Notes: generated by a model not told the origin, from the sequence alone. Shown: positions 45,606 through 57,297, counted from the stretch's first letter. The stretch: 64,000 nt of DNA from Rugalucina vietnamica (GCA_964017185.1 OZ024884.1:18012048-18076047); one strand, 5' to 3'. Made by a program: numbers and translations.

Positions 45606-46875
45606 ACTCGTCTCAGCTACGATCAGAGGCAATTGTTTGTTTCACCGGTTATTCGAGGTGTTTTTTAAAAGTTGTACCCTTGGCTTTGTTCTACTTTTTC
45701 TAAAATCTGTAGGTTAAACAGTTTCGAAAATTATAAACCTTTTTATAAGTGTATGCCACAGAATTCCGTTATATCCAAAATACTATTTCATCTTGAAAAA
45801 TCATGAAAAAATAAGAAAGGGGAGCTAACTCCTTACTTAGGAATCGGATTTGGCCGAAACTTTATGAAATTAAAGCTTATGTGTATATCATGGTTACGAA
45901 TAAGTTTAAACAGAATCAGATATATAGCTAGCTAGAAAATAAGAAAACATTGTTTTCGCCATTAATATTATAACCCTATGGGACCTATCTGTTGCCATGG
46001 TAACCAGAGTTTTGATCTGTCCCACCCTATATTCTAAAAAAAGTTTTGTCCTGATAAAAGTATGTGTCGTGTGAAATTTGATGGCTCTGGGTTCATTGTT
46101 TTTAAAAATTTTGCACTTTTTGGTGAATATTTTTTCTCTACGGACAGGACATTTTTGACCAAAATTTATTTTTTAAAATTCTACATTGTCCTTGGCATTG
46201 GTATAATATTTTTCTTATGACAATTATCAGTTCTAAAGACTCCATTTCCCATTGTGATTTAAAACTTCCAGAAGTATGTGACGTCATAAAGAATGTCTTA
46301 CGGACAGGACACTTTTTTGTTACATTGTCCTCAGTGATTTTAGATGTAAATTTCTATCCAGTGATAAAAGTAAGCCACGCAACTGGTTATTTTTACCGAT
46401 AAGGTATATCCAAATATTGTTTATAATCCAATAAAAGTAGTTTTGGATGTAGCAGTCTGACTTATCTTGCAGGTCACTCATTTCTCACTTTAAAATACCT
46501 CAGTTCGGCACGTCACCAGCTTTAGTAATCATGGCATAACTCAAAAACAAATAGTCGTAGCCCATTCAAATAAATGGCAGAGTAAAGGGGATATATATGG
46601 TCGCTTACTAGCCACAAAATATTTTATATGCACATGAAGTATAAGTTCCAATCCCCTTACACACAAAAAGAAGCAATTTTCAAGTGAGACCTGTTTTGGG
46701 GGTATTTTTGGCTATTTAAACTTATACTGTGAAAAAATGGCGTGTCTGATCAACTTGATTTTTTTAAGCCAGTGAGAATTAATTGATCTTGACATCTTGC
46801 AATTCTATTCACTTAAGTTAATGGTGCAGTATTCGTTACACAACCGCATAACCCTTGTTAAATTTAAAATTGCCA
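45606..46875. repeat. Probable dispersed repeat, no gene
   Basis: ACGGACAGGACA occurs at 46140 and 46302 in similar contexts (CATTTTTGACC, CACTTTTTTG). TGTTGCCATGGTAACCAGAG lies at about 45992. It looks repetitive but its limits are unclear. Confidence 0.35.
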
Positions 46876-46945
46876 TCTGATCTTAGCTGACCCGAATGTA
46901 TCCTGCTTATAAATGTTAAAATGCTAAAAATCAACATTTATGAGT
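46876..46945 (+). mobile_element. Family G fragment G3
   Basis: ATCCTGCTTATAAATGTTAA followed by CAACATTTATGAG. Confidence 0.4.
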
Positions 46946-46950
46946 TTGTC

Positions 46951-47123
46951 GTCAGAAAAACATATCCCTGAAATGTATACCCCCTCACACCCCACTTTTA
47001 TATGGTAAACTCGGGTTTATCTATGTTTTAAGCAAAATATTCAAAGTATCAAAATTTTTCTAATGAAATTTTCAATTTTTATGACTGAAAAAAAAAAAAA
47101 AAAAATCTTCATAGTTTTCGTTT
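46951..47123 (+). mobile_element. Family A copy A8, entire hairpin deleted
   Basis: GTCAGAAAAACATATCCCTG to TAAACTCGGG, then straight to CTATGTTTTAAGCAAAATAT. The central 100 bp or so is absent. Confidence 0.65.
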
Positions 47124-47524
47124 CGATGGTGTGAACCTGCACTCTGGAAGGACCAATCCGCTCTAGGCAGAAAAATGTATGCAAGTCTATGCTATCAAGA
47201 CACAATTTGTATAATTTGAAAAACCTTGGTAATTTTCGGCTATCACAAAATTTATTATTCAAAATCACGTATCAAATACCTTGCTCCTGAGCGGAGCATA
47301 AATGGATGAATAACATTCCTGTCCTATCGGTTTAAAATCATAAGAAACACGATATTTCATTAACAATGGCCGAGTGATGTACAATCAAATATCGTGAATC
47401 TGGTCATCCATTGAATTTTTTCTCATGTCAGATTTTCGGAACAAACACGCACATGGTCGAATCCCTGTTCGTGGTGTTCTCCTAATCGCGGTGCGTAATT
47501 CGGTGTGTGGCCCGGTTTTCACAG
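47124..47524. other. No gene seen
   Basis: No repeat recognised. It could be intron before the 47525 exon. Confidence 0.35.
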
Positions 47525-47741
47525 TGATGTGTTGAGTCCCAAATCTGGAAAAGGAAATGCCAAACCGTCTCAAGGTCTCGCAACTTCCAATCGCATGTAT
47601 CCCAATTCTGGGTTGGTTCCAGCTCAACTCGGTGTTCGCAGACGACTCAGTGGCGGGAATCTACGTCAACAACAATTTGCGGCCAAGACTAACGATTTGC
47701 AAGGCCAAAACTTTAACATGTATTCACCGGCTCCTTCTTAA
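47525..47741 (+). CDS. Possible terminal exon, hydrophilic Gln/Ser/Pro-rich tail
   Basis: An acceptor-like CCCGGTTTTCACAG ends at 47524. The frame then runs DVLSPKSGKGNAKPSQ, MYPNSGLVPAQLGVRRRLSG and NFNMYSPAPS to TAA 47739-47741. The composition (polar, Gly/Ser/Pro/Gln, few hydrophobics) resembles a disordered C-terminus. An overlapping minus-strand frame exists, so chance is not excluded. No AATAAA was seen close downstream. Family not recognised. Confidence 0.35.
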
Positions 47742-47879
47742 GTCAGCATCCCCATTTGAAGGTTTGATGGCTAGCTTTCAACGTGGGAAGAGACAATTTT
47801 TGTAATTTGGAGGGATTGTAGGGAAGATGTTAATACGGAGAGAGGAAATTATTTCTTTTGTGGCTGTTTAGGGGGCTCG

Positions 47880-48026
47880 TTTGTCTGTAACGTTAACGTC
47901 CCTGTCAACATTTATTCAGTCATGTCGGGTCAGAGTCACCGCTTCGTAGGTATTGCCAAGAACTATCACGGGTTAAAGTGTCTTGCGCAAGAACACTACG
48001 GGGCGGAGGTAGGTATCGAAACCAGG
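47880..48026 (+). repeat. Family E copy E2
   Basis: TAACGTCCCTGTCAACATTT and AAGTGTCTTGCGCAAGAACA, GGGGCGGAGGT. Family G copy G4 starts directly after it. Confidence 0.5.
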
Positions 48027-48258
48027 CCCCGAGGTTATAAAACTTTTTTCATGCTCAACTCAGGTGAGAAAAAAAATTGAACTGCTCATAAATTACACAG
48101 TATCCCAAATAACTAATATTTCAGGTTTAGATCACCAAAGCCTGTAATTTATCCTGCTCATAAATGTTAAAATGCCAACAATTGTTGGCATTTTAACATT
48201 TATGAGGAGGACAAATTTTAGTCTCAGCTGAGCCGAGCATGAAAAATGATTGATAATC
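48027..48258 (+). mobile_element. Family G copy G4
   Basis: CCCCGAGGTTATAAAACTTT at the left. Hairpin AAATGCCAACAATTGTTGGC in the centre, right arm ending in GAGCATGAAAAATGATT. The asymmetric segment lies in the left arm, opposite to G5. Confidence 0.75.
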
Positions 48259-48508
48259 GAAGCCAGGATACCTCGCTCCGGATTTCCGTACTCTGCCACT
48301 ATGCCACCGTACGTACTTTCCAAACGAGAAATGTACATGTAAGTAACACACATTTCTATCAAAAGCCACTTTAGATGTCAAGAGTGCTCTGTCGATTCGC
48401 CCTTTGATCCGTTCGTACCCATTATAATTCAATTATTGCCTCAATTGTGCAGATTCACTGAAATTATTTGACGAGTGCTCTTAAACTTTGAATAACCTGT
48501 TGCCTCCA

Positions 48509-48691
48509 ATGGACATGTATACGAGCCGTAAAGCGAGAAGAAATGATTTCGCGATTTTCGATGTACCGACATACAAAGCCGCTTGCGGGGCTGCCAATAT
48601 GGCCGAAACTAGCTTGCTGCTGTCTGACATTGATGATGTTTTGGCAAGAACTATTTTTTTTTCTGCCAAAGCAGAGTCATCAACTAAACTG
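48509..48691 (+). CDS. Possible first coding exon
   Basis: ATG 48509 opens 61 complete codons (MDMYTSRKARRNDFAIFD, MAETSLLLSDIDDVLART). It ends at a strong donor, CTG|GTAAGCTT (48691/48692), in phase 0. There is no signal peptide, so the product would be cytosolic or nuclear. An open frame also exists on the opposite strand. The downstream exon was not found; 48841-49010 is open but lacks a clear acceptor. Family not recognised. Confidence 0.3.
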
Positions 48692-49034
48692 GTAAGCTTA
48701 CACCAGGCTATTGTCACTGGTCCACGCATTTAGTTTCCGAATATTGAAAATACAGGGTTTCTTTTGAAGCATGCCTTATGCTAGCATGCCTAGTTGCTCG
48801 ACTATAATGGACGTCATTGTTAAAATTCGCACCCCCTATAATGAACATGTCGGTCGAAATTATCGGTTTGCGAGCTGACAACGGACAAAATTGGATAAAT
48901 TTGGTAAAACATGAGAAGCTGCTCACCGTGGCGTATAATTGGAATATTAGCATCACAGACCTTAAAAAGTCCATTTTACGTTACATTTTAACTGCCGTGT
49001 CAAGTCCATGAAGCAATAAAATCTAGTGATATTT

Positions 49035-49302
49035 TCACTCCAAACATTGTGCGTACACGTTAGAACCGCTTCGCCGAGGCAGTTCTAATGAGGACACAAT
49101 CCCAGCAGGCACATGACGTCATAATGACGTCAGATCGACGTCGATGCGACGTCATGACGTCGCATCGACGTTGATATGACGTCATTATGACGTCATGTGT
49201 CCGCTGGGCAAGAACTGTTTGGATCAAAAACAAGAAAAATTGTATACCCCTTTTGCTATATAAAAGTGGGGTGTATGGGGAAACTAACATGGTATCCTGA
49301 TG
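49035..49302 (-). mobile_element. Family A copy A9, split by a family C palindrome
   Basis: Reverse orientation. ACACGTTAGAACCGCTTCGC keeps the tip; the far end GGTATCCTGATGG is normal. The second hairpin arm is interrupted after GAGGACACAAT by C2. Confidence 0.75.
49101..49209. mobile_element. Family C palindrome C2
   Basis: Opens CCCAGCAGGCACATGACGTC and closes with its complement GACGTCATGTGTCCGCTGGG. The centre CGACGTCATGACGTCG is almost perfectly palindromic. It is inserted in A9, so it is younger than that copy. Confidence 0.8.
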
Positions 49303-49735
49303 GTTTATGACAATGTTCCCAACAGTGTCAACGCCCCGTTACACCGGATATTGCCCCGCCGGTATTGAGTCTAACGGCCTGATAGGAAGTTGCTCACCGT
49401 TACTTGGAATTAGTACTGAGCATTATTTTGGCGTCCTTCCCGTACCAGACAAGTTGTTGTTTCCACTTTAAATGAGTTATATCAACACAAGCTTTTAGGA
49501 ATGATAAATTCTCAACGGGAATCATAGAGATTTTCAATTTTCTATGAAACAGAAAGCATATTTTGATATGCGCACAGCGTGAGAGAGGAATTTGGCGTAG
49601 ACGTTATTGTTTAGAGGTAAAAATAGAGTCATTCCTGAAAATTGTTTGAGACAGCAGATGAAGCAGAAAATCAGGTCTGACAAAGCGCTACTTTCGGAGA
49701 ATAGCTCCCTTAGAAAGTCTAGAGACACTGTTCGG

Positions 49736-49930
49736 CATCACGAAATATGTCCGTGGTAATGTATACCCCCTTGAATCCCAAACTGGAGGATGCAGGTGGT
49801 TCTAACGAGTACCCACAATCTATGTTTTGGGGCAAAAATAAGAAAAATATCAAACTTTTTCAGCTGACTATTTTCTATTTTTAAAGCGCAAAAAAATCTC
49901 TGTTTATTGCATTGGCAAGTTTTCGTAATG
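49736..49930 (+). mobile_element. Family A copy A10, left hairpin arm deleted
   Basis: Left end CATCACGAAATATGTCC, then CAAACTGGAGGATGCAGGTG joins the right arm. Right end GGCAAGTTTTCGTAATG is intact. Confidence 0.75.
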
Positions 49931-50059
49931 GATTAACGCGATCTATCACGCCCTCTATCGACAGAGCCTCATGAAGGACAGAATGGGTGTGGTAAGACTA
50001 CTAGGTCATCCGGGTTATGCTGTATCTACTGTTACAGTAAGTGTATAGTGTACCAAATG

Positions 50060-50172
50060 GGTCAAAAATGCTGACCGACCTGGGTGTGATTATTTCTTTA
50101 GTGTACCAAATAGGTCATGGTGTGATTATTTCTTTAGTGTACCAAATAGGTCATGGTGTGATTATTTCTATG
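50060..50172. repeat. About 37 bp tandem repeat, 2.5 units
   Basis: GTGTGATTATTTCTTTAGTG and TACCAAATAGGTCATG repeat head to tail. Confidence 0.85.
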
Positions 50173-50288
50173 AAGGAATCTTGGACGAGACCAACGTGTT
50201 ATCTTCATGGTTCAAATGCTTTTAATCTGATCCAGCGCAGATTTTTTCCTGGCCTTGTAATACCAAATGCAAGCCTGTTCCAAATCTC

Positions 50289-50531
50289 ATATGAGCCTGT
50301 GCATGACAAAACCAACAATTTGGGTTTCCGACCAGGTCCAACACAAACCAGCCTGTACAGTCACAGAAGAAACCCAGAATCTTGAAATTTTGGGAATAAG
50401 TAGAGGAGGAAATGTACTATCCGTGTAGCGAAAACAAAGACGCTGATCAGCTTCGCGGTTACCGCGAAGCTGATCTGCGTCTTTGTTTTCGCCCATGCAA
50501 ATTGTTGGTTTTCTCACGCACAGGCTCATAT
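50289..50531 (-). mobile_element. Family B copy B8, complete
   Basis: Reverse orientation, tip CTTCGCGGTTACCGCGAAG. Ends ATATGAGCC/GGCTCATAT. Confidence 0.85.
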
Positions 50532-50713
50532 TATTAATGTTTATCTTGACGTGCAGTTTTCTATTAAATTTGCAGACCTGTCTAAACTTTGTGTTTTATA
50601 TTTCTCTTTACTACTGTATCAGTTCCACAGTTTCCGGATTTAATAAAGAACTTGGCTTCTGTTTCCGACTACCTTTATATAGACGCCACATTAAGAATCG
50701 GCTATACCCTATG

Positions 50714-50975
50714 CATTACGAAAACTTGCCAACGCAATATATGGAGATAGATTTTTTTCAGCTGTAAAAATTGAAATTTTGACATTTATAATATTTTTGC
50801 CCAAAACATAATTATATTGATTGTGGGTACACGTTAGAGCCGCCTCAGCGAGGCGGTTCTAACGTGTACCCACAATCTATGTTTTGGATCACAAATAAGA
50901 AAAATAGGTATACCCCTGATACCCCAGTTTTACCATGTAAAATTGGGGTCATGGCACGGACATGTTATCCTGATG
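50714..50975 (-). mobile_element. Family A copy A11, complete
   Basis: Starts CATTACGAAAACTTGCC and ends GACATGTTATCCTGATG. Perfect tip CCGCCTCAGCGAGGCGG. Confidence 0.85.
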
Positions 50976-51418
50976 GTGCCGCACAAGGTTCGGGTAAGCC
51001 TTAGCATCTAAGACCGATAACCCACATTTGCCTGTCTGTATGCATTTATCGCCCTTCGTGGCTATTATATTAAAAGGCGTAGTGGTTACTTGGTTTCGCT
51101 ATATCGAAACAAAATAAACAAAACGACAGGGTGCTAGGGCACACATCTTCTTTTGCTCATCTTATTTTGCTGAGTCTGAGAATGATAAAACTTTCAGATG
51201 TTTCATAATCTAAAAACTGTAAATTCTAGCATCAGAAGAAATCGGTGCCAAAACAGGCGCATGAAATGAAGCTAATCAAAGGAAGGCAATAATTGTATAA
51301 TCTATGTCTTCAAGTTAACATGAACTCTCTTGAATGCAATTTTAGTTTATTATATCAAATACTAGAATAATATGGGTTGGGTGCATACAAAACGAACCAA
51401 GAACTCGCAGCAGGATTT
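50976..51418. other. No gene seen
   Basis: No coding or repeat signature recognised. Confidence 0.4.
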
Positions 51419-51664
51419 TCCTGGAAAACATGTCCAAGAAAAATATACACCCTTGAACCCTACTTTTATGTAGCAAAACTGGGGTATGCAGGGGTGTACT
51501 TTTTTCTTATTTTTGCTTTAAAACATAGATTGTGGGTACACGTTAGAACCGCATCGGTTCTTTGATCAAAAATAAAAAAATATCAAAAGAATTCCATTGA
51601 CATTTTTCATTTTTTTTTAAATTTGAGAATAATCTGTATATTACATGGGCGTGTTCTCATAATG
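51419..51664 (+). mobile_element. Family A copy A12, hairpin shortened
   Basis: CCTGGAAAACATGTCC left end. The tip is reduced to AGAACCGCATCGGTTCTTTG, with most of the right arm lost. Confidence 0.75.
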
Positions 51665-51686
51665 GCTTCGGAACTCTTTTGCATAC

Positions 51687-51934
51687 CTGGGCCCAGTTGT
51701 TCAAAACTAACGACGTCGTTAGTTAACATTTCATTAAAATTTCAAACATTAATATTACAAATACACTGTTATTTTTTGTTGAAAAAATGTGAGAATCCTT
51801 TGCACTGCAAAGGATTCTCACATTTTTTCAACAAAAAATAACAGTGTATTTGTTACTTTAGCTGATATTTGCGTAACAAATTTATGTCTTAACGATAGCG
51901 TTAAGCTAACGATGCTTTGAACAACTGGGCCCAG
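51687..51934. mobile_element. Family F fold-back copy F3, complete
   Basis: CTGGGCCCAGTTGTTCAAAA and its complement bound the copy. The centre is GAGAATCCTTTGCACTGCAA with its complement, an extended perfect hairpin. Confidence 0.85.
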
Positions 51935-52444
51935 AATGTGTGGGGCAGATAATAAATAATGAACAGTTTCGTCTGTTCTTACAGACGTAATTGTATTTGT
52001 CGTTTAAATAGAGGTATTGAAAGTGTTTAAAAAAATAACCAAATTGGTGAGGAATCACCCGTCATCATAAAAAAGTCACAACTTGAATCACAAATGACGT
52101 GATGACGTTACAATACGCTCGATGATGGCGTTCATTAATGTAACCGCCGCCTACAGTAGGCGCTTTTTGTGCCGATGTACGAGAGGTACAGGAAAGCATT
52201 CAAGTGTGTGAGTAGAATCTACAGCTGATGAACTCAACGGATCGATTACAAAAACTCGAAAAAGGCCTTCGTCCGTACAGAGACGCGTTTGATTTCAACC
52301 TGGTATGCTATTCAAATATTCATGTATTAAAAACCTTTAATATTCTTGCACAAGCTTGCATATAGTCATTTACTTCTCATGATATTCTGAACATGAAATA
52401 TACATAAACATATGTTCTGCATCTTTTACTGCCATCCATTATAA
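51935..52444. other. No gene seen
   Basis: No feature recognised. Confidence 0.4.
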
Positions 52445-52648
52445 AGCTGAACCAGTAAGCCAACAATCTGCTTATGCAAAACCAAGACGCAGATCAGCTG
52501 GGCAGTAATTGCACAGCTGATCAGCGCCATTGTTTTTGCTACATGGATAGTACAACACCTCTTCTTCTTAAATCTGAAATTTGAAGCTTTTAACTATTTT
52601 CTGTGGCTGTACAGCCTGGTTTGTGTCGGACCTGGTCGGAAACACAGA
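52445..52648 (+). mobile_element. Family B copy B9, diverged ends
   Basis: Hairpin CAGCTGGGCAGTAATTGCAC and TGTGTCGGACCTGGTCGGAA are recognisable. The termini are eroded. Confidence 0.65.
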
Positions 52649-53730
52649 ACTTGTGTTGTATCTTTTTACAGCTATCAATTATAAGCTTGAACCTGTTCGA
52701 CATGAACGCCAAACCATCTGTCGAGGTATGTTTGCTTTAGCCTCGTTTTGAAAAAAAAAATCTTAATTATGGCCAAGACGTTGATCGGCCTGTACAAATT
52801 CACAGTCTTTTATATGACTTTTTGTTCGCCCAAAGAAAAGCATAACACGCCACAACTCCTTTGCATGAAATTGAGGCGATACCTCGCGGGTTGGAGATGC
52901 GCGTCACATGTCGATTTCCCAACATAAAGGTTTTCTTGGGACGCTGAATGCATGTGATGTATTTTCTGAAGAAAAAAATGCATTTTAGTAAGATACGGTA
53001 ATACTTTGTATGTGAGCATCAAGTACACACTGCTCATCTAGCTTTGTCGGTCCTTCCTCTCAAGGCGAAGGCCCCATGAACACTGCATGGGTTTGATAAG
53101 TAGCACTACTACTAACCAGTCATTTCTTTTCGACGTAGCTTACATTTGCGAGTAAGTTTGTCTACCGCGAAATATACTTTGAAGTTAATTTCAATTTTTA
53201 TCTGATGCACGTTTTGTGTGTTTTTCATCTCTCAAAATTAGATAATAGCTACCCAACATCTGTGCATGTCTGTTACACATAACACTCTTCAGTGTTTTTT
53301 TTTTTTTTAAAAATCATTAAATTATCAAATGCATATTGAGGAAAATTTATCCACACTGCAGAACTGCAGAACGAGTGATTTTATACAAAACTGCGTTACC
53401 GACTGCCAAAACAGGCGTTTTAGATTGCCAAAAAGCACGTGTTGGCAATCGGTAACGTTCAATGTACGTTAGATACATCGTCATTTTGGCAATCCTAGAC
53501 GCATTTTTGGCAATTTAGAACTCTCTTTTGTTTATCAAATTGGTTTTAATACGGTGAGGTTCGTACATGGAAGAATAATAAGTCAATTTTTTACGGCACC
53601 TTGTTGAATTTTTGCCAGTTTTTACAAATTAACTTATTCCTGTATATACCGCGAGGCTACTCGGAAAATTATTTTCTATGGTCCGGAACCTGCCTTGGCT
53701 TGATTCCTATCAACTTATTCAGGAAGAAGA
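52649..53730. other. No gene supported
   Basis: The minus frame 52810-53037 lacks recognisable features. TTTGGCAATC/GATTGCCAAA words near 53410-53510 form weak inverted repeats. Confidence 0.35.
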
Positions 53731-53946
53731 GCAAGTGCGTGAGAAAACCAACAATTTGGGTTCCGACCAGGTACGACACAAATCGGGCTGAACAGGCACA
53801 GAAGATGGTTAGAGGTTGGAAATTTTGGATTTAGAAAGTAGAAGATCCGTATAGCGAAAAGAAAGGCGCTGATCAGTTACTGCGAAGCTGATCTGCGCCT
53901 TTGTTTTAGCCTATGCAGATTGTTGGTTTTCTTATGCAGCGGCTCA
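53731..53946 (-). mobile_element. Family B copy B10, hairpin shortened
   Basis: Reverse orientation. The tip reads GATCAGTTACTGCGAAGCTG, one arm partly lost. Confidence 0.7.
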
Positions 53947-54008
53947 ATTTTTGGCCTCATAACGAAAATACGCCTGTATCTATACATTAAATAGGGTTTG
54001 CTTTCTGT

Positions 54009-54155
54009 ACAAAACATGGACTATGGGTATAACCGTTAGAACCGCTTCGTCGAGGCGGTTTGAACGAGTACCAACTGTGTTTTGGACCATGGTGAGAAAA
54101 ACATGGTATAGCCCTGCACACCCTAGTTTTACTATACTAAAGTGGGGTGTAAGTC
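54009..54155 (-). mobile_element. Family A copy A13, truncated
   Basis: Hairpin CCGCTTCGTCGAGGCGG and AAAGTGGGGTGTAAG. It ends where the SINE begins. Confidence 0.65.
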
Positions 54156-54246
54156 TCATCCGAAAGGCTGAAGAAGCCCGGAATCGAACCAACGACCCCT
54201 CTTTTTCAACATCAGTTGCCTAACCAACCACTGAGCCACGGAGGTT
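54150..54246 (-). mobile_element. tRNA-derived SINE
   Basis: On the minus strand the tRNA-like head CCTCCGTGGCTCAGTGG (A box) and GGTTCGATTCCGGG (B box) are separated by a normal tRNA-like distance. The tail CTTCAGCCTTTCGGATGAGA follows. The same tail core (CTTCGGATGAGACTTA) ends the element at 63916. Confidence 0.7.
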
Positions 54247-54475
54247 CTCTGCAACGAAGAAGTAAATAGAGGATATTTACTTTTTTGAGGTGAATACCAA
54301 ATATATTTCATCGAGTGAGTTGAAAACATCAAAATTTTCACGAGTGCGTAGCACGAGTGAAAATTTAGATGTTTTCAAGTCACGAGATGAAATATATTTG
54401 GTATTTACCGATAAAAAGTAAATTTTCTTTTTTTATTATATGGCAAGTGATGAAATATAGAGAAATATGTATTAA

Positions 54476-55419
54476 GGATGTTCGCTGCCAATGAAAAAGT
54501 ATTCAAACTTTTTTTCTAACCACTCTTTTTTGATTCCAAATTACAACACAAGACATTTGAAAACAAAATAAGTATAGGGTAGTGTGCATTTTTTCGAGCT
54601 ACAGGCCTGTGAATGAGTCCTCTGAACAATTTGTTTTAAATTTAGAAAAATTAATTTAATTTTCAATTCTTTGAAACATACATGTCTTGAACAAAAATAC
54701 ACCTAGAGTGCTTTCAAAATTCATAATATTTACGTAATGCAGACTATTTTGGACCAAAAGCAATGAAAAATTTGCAACTTGAAGTGGATGACAAAATTTT
54801 ACGAGTCGTTTTCCAACCCTACCCCCATACTTGAAAAATCGGAAAAAATCAATATTTTGAAATGTGCCAAACCCATATTTGTTGATTCAAACTTTTTCTT
54901 GTATTTTCACACAAGATAGAACTTCGTAATATTGTTCGAATAAAGGAAAGAAATATATAGGGTAGTGTGCATATAAGAGAGCACCAACAACTTGAAAATC
55001 GCCATTTTAAGCCATTTTTCGTCTGTTTTGTTTCTTAAAGCCCATTTAATAAAACCACCCAAAATTTTAAAACTAGCACACCAAAGACAGAAAGACCGAC
55101 TTAGAAGACCATATACACATATACTGCTGCTAAAACAAACATCGAACTCGTGCAATTAATTTGAAGTTGTTTAATATTTAAGTTTAATCTACCCTACCCC
55201 CTAAATTTTACTGACAACTAAAATTTTCTGAAAAGTTGCAGAAAATGGGGTGAAAAAATGAAGTTCCTTAGATTGACAATTTTCATAGCTCATTCAATGC
55301 ATATCATCAATATGTATCCAAATATAAAATATTAGAAAAATATCTGCAACCGTTTTCGAGATATTTAACAAAAGAAAAACCGGAAGTTCCGAAATGTCAA
55401 ATGTTAGCAGCGAACATCC
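54476..55419. mobile_element. TTAA-flanked element nested in the TA element
   Basis: Ends AGGATGTTCGCTGC and GCAGCGAACATCCT, each next to TTAA (54472-54475, 55420-55423). That is the target duplication of piggyBac/Kolobok-type transposons. About 944 bp. The minus frame 54907-55155 has no known motif, so it is probably non-autonomous. Confidence 0.75.
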
Positions 55420-55443
55420 TTAAATATAACCAATATTTGAAAA

Positions 55444-55503
55444 AGTTATATTTTCACATGTGAAAATATAAAAAAGTTATATTTTCACATGTGAAAATAT
55501 AAG
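55444..55503. repeat. Duplicated palindrome
   Basis: GTTATATTTTCACATGTGAA and its mirror occur twice in tandem. Confidence 0.85.
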
Positions 55504-55879
55504 ATTTGGGAATACGCAAATTACAATCATGAATTCCACCGTTTTATTTCTAATTTATACATAACTAAATTTTATAATCTATGCTATTGTTGACGCAATG
55601 AACGTTCACACACAATAGCGACGTAATGACGTGACGTAGTGACGTCATTTAAGATTTTGACGTCATATGCTTTAGCGCGCAACGTTACAATGACTACATG
55701 CAATATAATAAAAAGAAAATTCAAGTTTTTGTCGTGAATATGAGTTTTATTTCATCTCGTGAAGTGAAAAATTATATATTTCATTCGTGCCTTCGGCACT
55801 CATGAAATATAAAAAATTTTCACTTCACTCAATGAAATAAAACTCATATTCACTCCAAAAACTTGAATATCCTCTATAT

Positions 55880-56600
55880 TTTATACAATACACGGGCATT
55901 ATCCTATTCACAAAGCAGGCGGTGAAAAAGCAAAAACCAAAAAATTTTGAAAACACAAATAATTTTGGTACCACATTGTTCCTAACGTTCTAACTAAGAA
56001 AATGAATACCCACACTTTATGTTTTCGTTCGTAAATAACGGAGTTATAGGCATTTGAATTTCTGAAGTGAGGCACATTTAATGACGTCAAGTGAATGAAA
56101 ACGTCAGAAGTAATCCAAACTCTACAGTGAAAATATCAGCTGATATCAATCACTAGTGAAAATATCAATATCAATTCTGCAGTGAAAATATCACTTTTAT
56201 CCATTTTTGATATACATTAATTTCACTGCTAAGTATAAAATAAGACAGACCGAATAAATATTTTCTCACGCCTGGACTATTCTAGAGCTATATATTACAT
56301 TTATGAATAATTCAAGAACCATTAATGAAATGCTTTAATTTTCATAGATATGGTCTTGGCGTGAAAAGACAGCAGACATGTTTTATGGTACATGGAAAAT
56401 AAATCAAGACAGAGTTATTTATAAAATCGGATCATCTCTGACACCATGCCAGTTCCACTTGTTACATGTTTTGTCGGCGTCAGCTGCTATGTCGCCGTTA
56501 CCCACCGAACTGCTTCGTCATTGCTCCATTGGGTTCGATACCTACCTCCGCCTCAGACTTGTGCCGGGTTGTGTCCTGGAGAAAGTAAGAATAGAGGGAC
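55880..56600. repeat. Diverse repeat remnants, no gene
   Basis: AGTGAAAATATCA recurs at about 56129, 56154 and 56180. 56485-56595 resembles family E's right half (CGGGTTGTGTCCTGGAG). Confidence 0.35.
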
Positions 56601-56847
56601 CAGGCCCAGAGGTTATAAAACTATTTTCATGCTCAGCTCAACCGAGTCTAAAATTTATCCTGCTCATAAATGTTAAAATGCCAACAATTGTTGGCATTTT
56701 AACATTTATTAGCAGGATAAATTACTAGTTTTTGAGTTTTAAACCTGAATTTTTCACTAATTTTGATTATTTCAACATTTATGAGCAGTTGAAATTTCAT
56801 GCTCAGCTGAGCTGAGATTGAAAAAAGTTTTATAACCTCGGGGCCAG
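56601..56847 (-). mobile_element. Family G copy G5, complete
   Basis: CCAGGCCCAGAGGTTATAAA and TTTTATAACCTCGGGGCC. Perfect core hairpin ATGCCAACAATTGTTGGCAT. Opposite orientation to G4, by the asymmetric segment. Confidence 0.8.
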
Positions 56848-57297
56848 GAATCGATGCAATTAAATTTAAAGTCCCAACATAGACACCAGGTGATAAAGAA
56901 AATACATAAAACAAAACAAAACATTTTAAGACAACACACACGACGAGCAGAATGACAAGCTCTTTCCCAACAAGGTAGCCATCCGTCTAAGTTTCAACCG
57001 AAACGAAAGGAACATTTACTCTCTTAGTACTGTTGCATAGACAGCATTCGCCCATTCCTTTAAGACTGAAAAATATTCACTAGGACAGTAAGCCCCAACT
57101 CAAACCAAACCAACACTTATTCATGCGTGTCGAGGTCGACAATCAAGCTGTCTTTCAGCATCCGTGCAGCCTAAAATCGATCACCTGTTTCCGGATATCG
57201 ATTAATGTTGCAATCGATTAGCTATTAAGATGTTGTGATTCCACTGGGACCTTGCGCAATAATGTAATTAAATTAACCCATGTCTGACACATGGAAT
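56848..57297. other. No gene seen
   Basis: No feature recognised. Confidence 0.4.

Larger units (their letters stand above)
54269..55874. mobile_element. TA-flanked DNA transposon with palindromic terminal repeats
   Basis: Ends GAGGATATT and AATATCCTC with TA on both sides (54267-54268, 55875-55876), as for Tc1/mariner-type targets. The terminal repeats are about 190 bp, and each is itself a hairpin: TTTCATCGAGTGAG...CACGAGATGAAA left, TTTCATCTCGTGAAG...CTTCACTCAATGAAA right. The interior is mostly a second, nested element. No transposase. Confidence 0.75.
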
